DNA from: Bryobacteraceae bacterium
GTDB taxonomy: Bacteria > Acidobacteriota > Terriglobia > Bryobacterales > Bryobacteraceae
Direction: 5' to 3'
Assembly: GCA_025929455.1 (NCBI GenBank)
Contig: JAICMB010000064.1
Span: 1-10,692, forward strand
Length of the DNA: 10,692 nt
Shown here piece by piece: positions 6,404 to 10,692 of this stretch (within the stretch, counting starts at the first letter, position 1; each line of letters starts with the position of its first letter). Below the pieces are notes generated by a model. The model saw nothing but the letters and a program-made list of their open reading frames with translations. It had not been told where the DNA came from and ran no database searches. The position numbers were made by a program, and so were the translations under genes.

Positions 6404-8220
6404 CGGTAACTTGATGCCTGCAGTTCAAACATGTTCGCGTAGCTTCCGCGCAGCTCCATCAGCTTTGCGTGGCTGCCGCTCTCAGAGATGCGGCCGTCTT
6501 TCAGCACCACGATGCGGTCCGCCATGCGCACAGTGGAGAAGCGATGCGAGATCAGCAGCGCCATTTTTCCGGCCGTGAGGTCGGCGAAGCGTTGGAACAC
6601 TTCGTATTCAGACGGTGCGTCCAGCGCCGCGGTGGGCTCGTCGAGAATGAGCAGTTGCGCGTCGCGCAGATACGCCCGCGCTAGAGCGATCTTCTGCCAT
6701 TCGCCGCCGGATAGGTCGACGCCGCCTTCGAAGCGCCGTCCCAACAATTGCTCGTATCCGCGCGGCAACCGCCGAATGACTGCATCCGCGAGGCTCTTGC
6801 CGGCGGCGGTCTCGATATTTCCGTTGTGGTCCGCGATATCGATGCACCCAACCGCAATGTTCTGCCGCGCGCTCATCTCATAGCGCATGAAGTCCTGGAA
6901 GATCACACCGATTTCACGGTGCAGCGCGTCCAGATCGTACTCGCGCAGGTCCACGCCGTCGAGTAGAATGCGCCCGCCGGACGGATCGTACAAGCGCGTC
7001 AGCAGCTTCACGATCGTGGTTTTGCCTTCGCCGTTTTCACCAATCAGCGCGATGCGCTCGCTGGGGTCGATGCGAAGATCCAACTCGTTCAGCACCAGCC
7101 GCGAGCTGCCCGGATACGAGAACGAGACTTTGTCGAACACGAAGCCGCTGCGAATCGGCCGCGGCGGCGGAATCGCACCTGGTTTCGAGGTGACGGTCGG
7201 GCCGACTTTGAAGAACTCCACGAGATCGGTCAGGAACAGCGACTGATCGGCGATGCTCGAGAATGTCGAGAAGACGCTCTGTATATTCGTGCTCGCTCCA
7301 GCGATCGCGCCGGCCAAAAATTGCAGCGTGCCCCAACTCAGGTCGCCCATCACGGTGCGATAAATCACGTACGCGTACGCGCCATAATATCCGGCCGTAC
7401 TCAGCAGCGCCAGGCCCGATCCCGCTAGGAAACGACGCTTCGCGAGATTCACGTTGGCGTCATAGATGTCGTTCGACAGGCGCGCGTATTGGCCGGTCAG
7501 GAACCCGCTCAGGCCATACAGCTTCAGCTCCTTGGCGGATTCTTTGCTCGCGCCCAGCACGCGTAAGTAATCGAGCTGCCGCCGCACGGGTGTCTGCCGG
7601 ATGTTGAGCGCGTATCCGGCGAACGCAAAATGGCTCTCTCCGAGGAACGCGGGCACCACCGCGATGACCAGCACGGCCAGCAACCACGGCGAAAACCAGA
7701 AAATGCTCGCCGACAGCGTGACGGCCGTCACGATCTGCTGCAGCACCAGCCCCATGGCCTGGATCATGGCGATACGGTCGGTGGCCTGCACACGCGCGCG
7801 CTCCAGCCGGTCGTAGAACCGGGGATCTTCATACGAGGCGAGATCGAGCCGCGACGCATGTTCCATCACGCGCACGCTGACGTGCCGTGTAAATGCATCG
7901 GCCAGCAGCGCATCAAAGTACCCGATCGCCCGGCCGATCACGCCGCCTAGAGCCGCCAGCGCAAATTCAGCAGCTACAATCCACCAAAACCCGGCTGGCA
8001 GCGGGTGCCCGGCAAAGCGCGCCTGCACGCCATCCAGGATGCGCTTCGAAACCGCAAGCATTGCGAGGGGAATGAGCGCCGCGGTCAAGCGGCACGCGAG
8101 CCCACCCGAAACGATCCGCGGGCCGGAGCGCCATACGATCGCAAGCAGAGGCGGAATATTCCGAAGGGCGCCGATCCGCTCGCGCCAGCTTGCGAGCAGC
8201 GTTTTGGCCGGTTCAGGCAT
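6400..8220 (-). CDS. ABC transporter, fused permease-ATPase (exporter half-transporter); probable glucan exporter
   Basis: A 606-aa half-transporter that would act as a dimer in the inner membrane. Residues ~1-340 are the membrane part, with hydrophobic spans near 37-59, 78-100, 155-190, 265-290 and 296-315. The nucleotide-binding domain follows with all motifs: Walker A GENGEGKT (394-401), Q-loop Gln442, signature LSGGEWQ (503-509), Walker B LLILDEPT (523-530) and H-loop His559. It should therefore be an active ATPase. It lies between a GH144-like gene 130 bp upstream and the glucan synthase gene, whose ATG overlaps its stop. By analogy with NdvA/ChvA, which export cyclic beta-1,2-glucan, that is the likely cargo. 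The sequence alone does not fix the substrate, and the fold is shared with peptide and lipid exporters. No clear Shine-Dalgarno precedes the ATG at 8220. The gap 8221-8350 holds two short palindromes, CTGGAATCCAG (8251-8261) and TTCTTAAGAA (8284-8293), of unknown role. Confidence 0.85.
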   Translation of the reverse strand: MPEPAKTLLASWRERIGALRNIPPLLAIVWRSGPRIVSGGLACRLTAALIPLAMLAVSKRILDGVQARFAGHPLPAGFWWIVAAEFALAALGGVIGRAIGYFDALLADAFTRHVSVRVMEHASRLDLASYEDPRFYDRLERARVQATDRIAMIQAMGLVLQQIVTAVTLSASIFWFSPWLLAVLVIAVVPAFLGESHFAFAGYALNIRQTPVRRQLDYLRVLGASKESAKELKLYGLSGFLTGQYARLSNDIYDANVNLAKRRFLAGSGLALLSTAGYYGAYAYVIYRTVMGDLSWGTLQFLAGAIAGASTNIQSVFSTFSSIADQSLFLTDLVEFFKVGPTVTSKPGAIPPPRPIRSGFVFDKVSFSYPGSSRLVLNELDLRIDPSERIALIGENGEGKTTIVKLLTRLYDPSGGRILLDGVDLREYDLDALHREIGVIFQDFMRYEMSARQNIAVGCIDIADHNGNIETAAGKSLADAVIRRLPRGYEQLLGRRFEGGVDLSGGEWQKIALARAYLRDAQLLILDEPTAALDAPSEYEVFQRFADLTAGKMALLISHRFSTVRMADRIVVLKDGRISESGSHAKLMELRGSYANMFELQASSYR

Positions 8221-8350
8221 GCTTATGATATTTGGATGCTCGCGCGTGCTCTGGAATCCAGAAAACGTTTGAACGTCGCGCGATTCTTAAGAAGCGAATA
8301 CTAAACTAGTGAGACGCGGTTCGTAGCTTGTTGTTTCTAAGGAGCGGGCA

Positions 8351-9760
8351 CTAGGGCGTCGTAGGGGCAGCGGCCCGGGTGCTGTGTTTTTCTACGCGGC
8401 GGGTCTTGGTGCGCCTTGCCGGCTTGCGCTTCACAGCGGGCGCGGCCGGTTCCTTCACGTCCTCCGGGACTTGCGGCGCGGGGCTGAAATCCAGCAGGTT
8501 CATCGCGCGCGGCACCGCTTCGTTGGCCATAAACCAGCGCCACACGTTGCCGGTAAGTAGATTCTCGGCGCTCAGCAGCGTGATCCCGGTGTCGATTCCG
8601 ATCACATCGCTATCGAACCATTGCGCCCCCGGATTGAATGCATCCACAAATCCGTAGCGACCGTAGACGCGGTCGCGGTAGCGCTCGCGTATGGCCAGCA
8701 GCGCCGAGATCGAAATATCGGGCGTGAACATCAACGAACCTCCCGCCGCGCAGGGCGCCACAGTTCCGTCGATGCTTTCGAAATGCGCGATCTCGCTGTA
8801 AATGCGGTAGCCCTTGACGCCATCCGACGCCGTTACGCCCCAGATATCAGGTCCGAAGCTCAGCGGGAACATCGCTTGTAGATTGAGGCAGAACAGCCGG
8901 TTTGCCCGCGTCGCCGCCACCGAGTTCGCAAAAAAATCGATGAAGCCGCGATCGCGCCGGTTGCGAAAATCGACCCACGCGTGCGAGAACTGATGCGTAA
9001 ACAGCGGGCCGCCGCTGATGAACTGGAAGGGCCCGTAGACGTATAAAGGACGGTCCCACGCATACCAGGATGCCGTCGGCAGAGGATGCGTGCGCGACCC
9101 GATTCCGAGTAGGTACAGGATCGAAGCTTCACTGTACGTGCTCCAGCGGTAGGCCAGAAATCCCTTGTCCGGCTTCCAGCCATGCGAAAGCAGGACGGGA
9201 TCGCCGTTGAGCATCCACGGAAAATCGACGCGATCGTAGATCTGCCGCGCGAGGTTGCCCAATTCCTCGTCTTCGGAGAAGTACTGTCCCGCAGTCAGCG
9301 CGCCCGCCACCAGGAAAGCGGTATCGACAGACGAAGCCTCGCTGTCCCAGCGCCTTTCGCCCGTGGCGAGGTCCATCCAATGATAAAACCAGCCGTGTTC
9401 CTGGCTCGCCTGCGTGGCCAGGAAACGCAGCGTGGTGCGCGCCCGTTCGAGCGCGCTACGGCGCGGGATCCAGCCATGTTCCGCTCCGATGCACAGCGCC
9501 GACAGCCCAAATCCGGTCGCGGCGATGCTGGCAACATCTCGGCTGGGCCCTCTTGCGCGCCCGCCGTCCGCACCCGCGCGGTCCAGCACCAGCCCGGTGT
9601 TCGGGTCGGCCTGCTCCCAGAAATAAAGCACACCACGGTGCTCCAAATCTTCTAAGAACGAGCGCTCGGCGGCAGGGACGTGGCGAACGGCATCGCTTGC
9701 GGCAGCTTCCGAATGCAGCAGTCCGGCAACCGCCACAACGGCCAGAAAGGCTCTCAGCAC
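8351..9760 (-). CDS. Secreted PF10091 glycoside hydrolase, GH144-like endo-beta-1,2-glucanase candidate
   Basis: 469 aa. An N-terminal signal peptide (MLRAFLAVVAVAGLLHSEAAA, cleavage near residue 21) predicts export to the periplasm or beyond. The (alpha/alpha)6-barrel glycoamylase-like domain covers ~30-425, with GWFYHW (123-128), DSEASSVDTAFL (139-150), RWSTYSEA (205-212), FTHQFSHAWVDFR (254-266), WGVTASDG (307-314), DGTVAPCAAGGS (331-342) and GIDTGITLLSAEN (388-400). GH144 enzymes of this fold cut linear beta-1,2-glucan. The glucan synthase in the same operon carries a related domain, which supports this substrate, though it is not proven. The tail 427-469 is Pro/Ala/Lys/Arg-rich and looks disordered. 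The start is GTG at 9760: an in-frame stop lies 24 nt upstream and no ATG intervenes. GGAG is 14 nt away, which is rather far. It probably heads the operon with the exporter and synthase. Confidence 0.85.
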   Translation of the reverse strand: MLRAFLAVVAVAGLLHSEAAASDAVRHVPAAERSFLEDLEHRGVLYFWEQADPNTGLVLDRAGADGGRARGPSRDVASIAATGFGLSALCIGAEHGWIPRRSALERARTTLRFLATQASQEHGWFYHWMDLATGERRWDSEASSVDTAFLVAGALTAGQYFSEDEELGNLARQIYDRVDFPWMLNGDPVLLSHGWKPDKGFLAYRWSTYSEASILYLLGIGSRTHPLPTASWYAWDRPLYVYGPFQFISGGPLFTHQFSHAWVDFRNRRDRGFIDFFANSVAATRANRLFCLNLQAMFPLSFGPDIWGVTASDGVKGYRIYSEIAHFESIDGTVAPCAAGGSLMFTPDISISALLAIRERYRDRVYGRYGFVDAFNPGAQWFDSDVIGIDTGITLLSAENLLTGNVWRWFMANEAVPRAMNLLDFSPAPQVPEDVKEPAAPAVKRKPARRTKTRRVEKHSTRAAAPTTP

Positions 9761-9870
9761 GGGGGGCTTGTGCGCTCCATCATATCAACTGGACGCGGCC
9801 AGCCCGGACGGTGTTGCGGGGTGCGGCGGAGCGAATGACATCGCATAACTACTTTGCCGCCTGGGCTGTT

Positions 9871-9891
9871 TTGTACAATGTGATGTACAAT
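9871..9891 (+). promoter_or_regulatory. Toxin-antitoxin operator: two TGTACA boxes, 12-bp period
   Basis: TTGTACA (9871-9877) and TGTACAA (9884-9890) form an inverted repeat with a 6-nt spacer. The same stretch is also a near-perfect direct repeat of a 12-mer (TGTACAATGTGA then TGTACAATTTGA, 11 of 12). Since TGTACA is itself a palindrome, each box is a dimer half-site, and the two are 12 bp centre to centre. Published YefM-YoeB operators use the same TGTACA core and, as I recall, the same spacing. TACAAT at 9886-9891 could serve as the -10 box, which would put the operator over the promoter for autoregulation. Confidence 0.7.
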
Positions 9892-9898
9892 TTGAAAT

Positions 9899-10117
9899 AT
9901 GATGCGCATCCCGATCTCCGAGTTCCGTGAACAGTGCCTCTCGCTCGTTGACGATATTCCGGCCGAAGGGATCGTGATCACACGGCATGGTCGGCCCGTA
10001 GCCAAGCTGGTGCCGGTGCGGCCGGCTGTATCGTCCCTCATCGGTTCCGTTCCGATTCTGTTCGATAACGGCGATGATCTGCTGTCGACAGGCGAGCGTT
10101 GGGATGCTGAATCTTGA
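9899..10117 (+). CDS. Phd/YefM-family type II antitoxin
   Basis: 72 aa. The N-terminal DNA-binding half has the Phd/YefM pattern: IPISEFREQCLSLVDDI (residues 4-20), then GIVITRHGRPVAKLVPV (24-40). The C-terminal part, ending FDNGDDLLSTGERWDAES, is the acidic, Trp-containing tail that normally wraps and blocks the toxin. It should neutralise the downstream PIN nuclease and, as a complex with it, repress its own promoter at the TGTACA boxes just upstream. Two ATGs stand in tandem (9899 and 9902). No Shine-Dalgarno is seen in the ~15 nt before them, and a -10-like TACAAT ends 7 nt upstream, so the message may be leaderless. The gene overlaps the toxin gene by 14 nt. Confidence 0.9.
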   Translation: MMRIPISEFREQCLSLVDDIPAEGIVITRHGRPVAKLVPVRPAVSSLIGSVPILFDNGDDLLSTGERWDAES

Positions 10118-10463
10118 TACGCACATTTTCCTGCACGCAATAAACGGCGACGTCACGCGCCACGAGCGCGCGTTACTAACCAGAAACCCGTGGGGCGTTT
10201 CGGCGATCGTGCTGTGGGAAATTGAGAAGCTGTACCAGAAAGGCCGTATCCGATTCGGACTCGACAGCGTTCAACTCGCCCCTGCCTTGGACGATATCCT
10301 GATTTGGCCCATAACTGCGGACGTCTGCCTGCACCTGCGTGCGCTCGACTTTCGCTCCGACTCCGCCGATGAAATCATCGCTGCGACCAGCCTCACGCAT
10401 AACGTTCCGCTGTTGACGCGAGACGAGAAAATCCGGACATCGCGTCTGGTCCGCTGCGTCTAA
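10104..10463 (+). CDS. PIN-domain ribonuclease toxin, VapC-like
   Basis: 119 aa from the ATG at 10104. VapC toxins are Mg-dependent RNases that cut tRNA or rRNA and stop translation. The acidic active-site residues are in place: D5 in LNLDTH, E39 in VLWEIEKL, D89 in SDSADEIIAATS (with D86 near it), and D107 in PLLTRDEKI. The length is normal for the family. An in-frame ATG at 10074 would add ten residues ahead of the canonical LNLDTH start and lies deep inside the antitoxin gene, so 10104 is preferred. The 14-nt overlap with the antitoxin gene indicates coupled translation. The TAA stop (10461-10463) overlaps the TAG stop of the convergent mqnC, leaving no space for a terminator between them. 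Confidence 0.92.
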   Translation: MLNLDTHIFLHAINGDVTRHERALLTRNPWGVSAIVLWEIEKLYQKGRIRFGLDSVQLAPALDDILIWPITADVCLHLRALDFRSDSADEIIAATSLTHNVPLLTRDEKIRTSRLVRCV

Positions 10464-10692
10464 TTCAGAAAATACGTCCGGTACAGCGTGTCGCGCTGCT
10501 TCGGCACAAACCCGGCATCCCGTATCATCCGGCGCAGTTCCTCTTCGGTAGCGCAGTGGTGCGCACCCGCGGCTGAGACGACGTTCTCCTCGATCATGAT
10601 GCTGCCCACGTCATTCCCGCCGAAGCGTAACCCAACCTGACAGGTTTTGAGACCGGGCGTGACCCATGAGCTCTGGATATTCAGAATATTAT
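10460..10692 (-). CDS. mqnC: Cyclic dehypoxanthinyl futalosine synthase MqnC, C-terminal part, truncated by the window edge
   Basis: The last 76 codons and TAG stop of a radical-SAM enzyme of the futalosine route to menaquinone, which cyclises dehypoxanthinyl futalosine in the cytoplasm. The visible part contains NIQSSWVTPGLKTCQVGLRF, then GGNDVGSIMIEENVVSAAGA, then a helical C-terminus (EEELRRMIRDAGFVPKQR, DTLYRTYFLN). The IMIEENVVSAAG block is characteristic of MqnC; the related MqnE is the main alternative. The radical-SAM CxxxCxxC cluster site would lie beyond the window edge. Its presence suggests a menaquinone-based respiratory chain. It converges on the PIN toxin gene with the stop codons overlapping. 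Confidence 0.88.
   Translation of the reverse strand, partial: NILNIQSSWVTPGLKTCQVGLRFGGNDVGSIMIEENVVSAAGAHHCATEEELRRMIRDAGFVPKQRDTLYRTYFLN

Noticed and set aside
8221..8350. Promoter or regulator site in the hydrolase-exporter gap
   Set aside because: Only short palindromes (8251-8261, 8284-8293) are present; I could not find a convincing -35/-10 pair, so no site is annotated.
10074..10103. Upstream ATG start for the PIN toxin
   Set aside because: It adds MICCRQASVG before the canonical LNLDTH start and lies within the antitoxin's coding sequence.

Overview
The window looks like chromosomal DNA of a GC-rich Gram-negative bacterium. An acidobacterium (Bryobacterales/Solibacter-like) is my best guess. 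The reasons are a CIRCE-controlled groESL operon, a futalosine-pathway menaquinone gene (mqnC), a very large GT84 cyclic beta-1,2-glucan synthase-type protein, and small mobile toxin-antitoxin-like cassettes in the gaps. The taxonomic call is inference.

Layout, left to right. (1) 1-1143, minus strand: groES and the first 261 codons of groEL, with a CIRCE-type HrcA operator (1217-1243) lying over the groES promoter. (2) 1144-1409: divergent intergenic region with two adjacent hairpin-forming inverted repeats. (3) 1410-2421, plus strand: a two-gene cassette of a 71-aa unknown protein and an AbiEii-like nucleotidyltransferase, overlapping by 14 nt. It resembles a toxin-antitoxin or abortive-infection module. 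(4) 2456-9760, minus strand: three genes that read as a beta-1,2-glucan locus. In transcription order these are a secreted GH144-like endo-beta-1,2-glucanase (PF10091), an ABC exporter, and a GT84 + glycoamylase-like beta-1,2-glucan synthase whose ATG overlaps the exporter's stop codon (ATGA). The synthase frame is broken by one in-frame TAG at codon 595, inside the glycosyltransferase domain, and the protein ends where family members usually continue into GH94 phosphorylase-like domains. (5) 9871-10463, plus strand: a Phd/YefM-type antitoxin and a PIN/VapC toxin, again overlapping by 14 nt, behind a TGTACA-box operator. (6) 10460-10692, minus strand: the C-terminal 76 codons of mqnC, whose stop codon overlaps that of the PIN toxin.

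How the genes may work together: the synthase would polymerise and possibly cyclise beta-1,2-glucan at the inner membrane, the exporter would move product outward, and the secreted GH144-like enzyme would trim it in the periplasm or outside. The premature stop and the missing GH94 part mean this pathway is either decaying, rewired, or hit by a sequence error. The two cassettes flanking the locus are probably later arrivals. No tRNA, rRNA, CRISPR array, transposase or convincing intrinsic terminator was seen.
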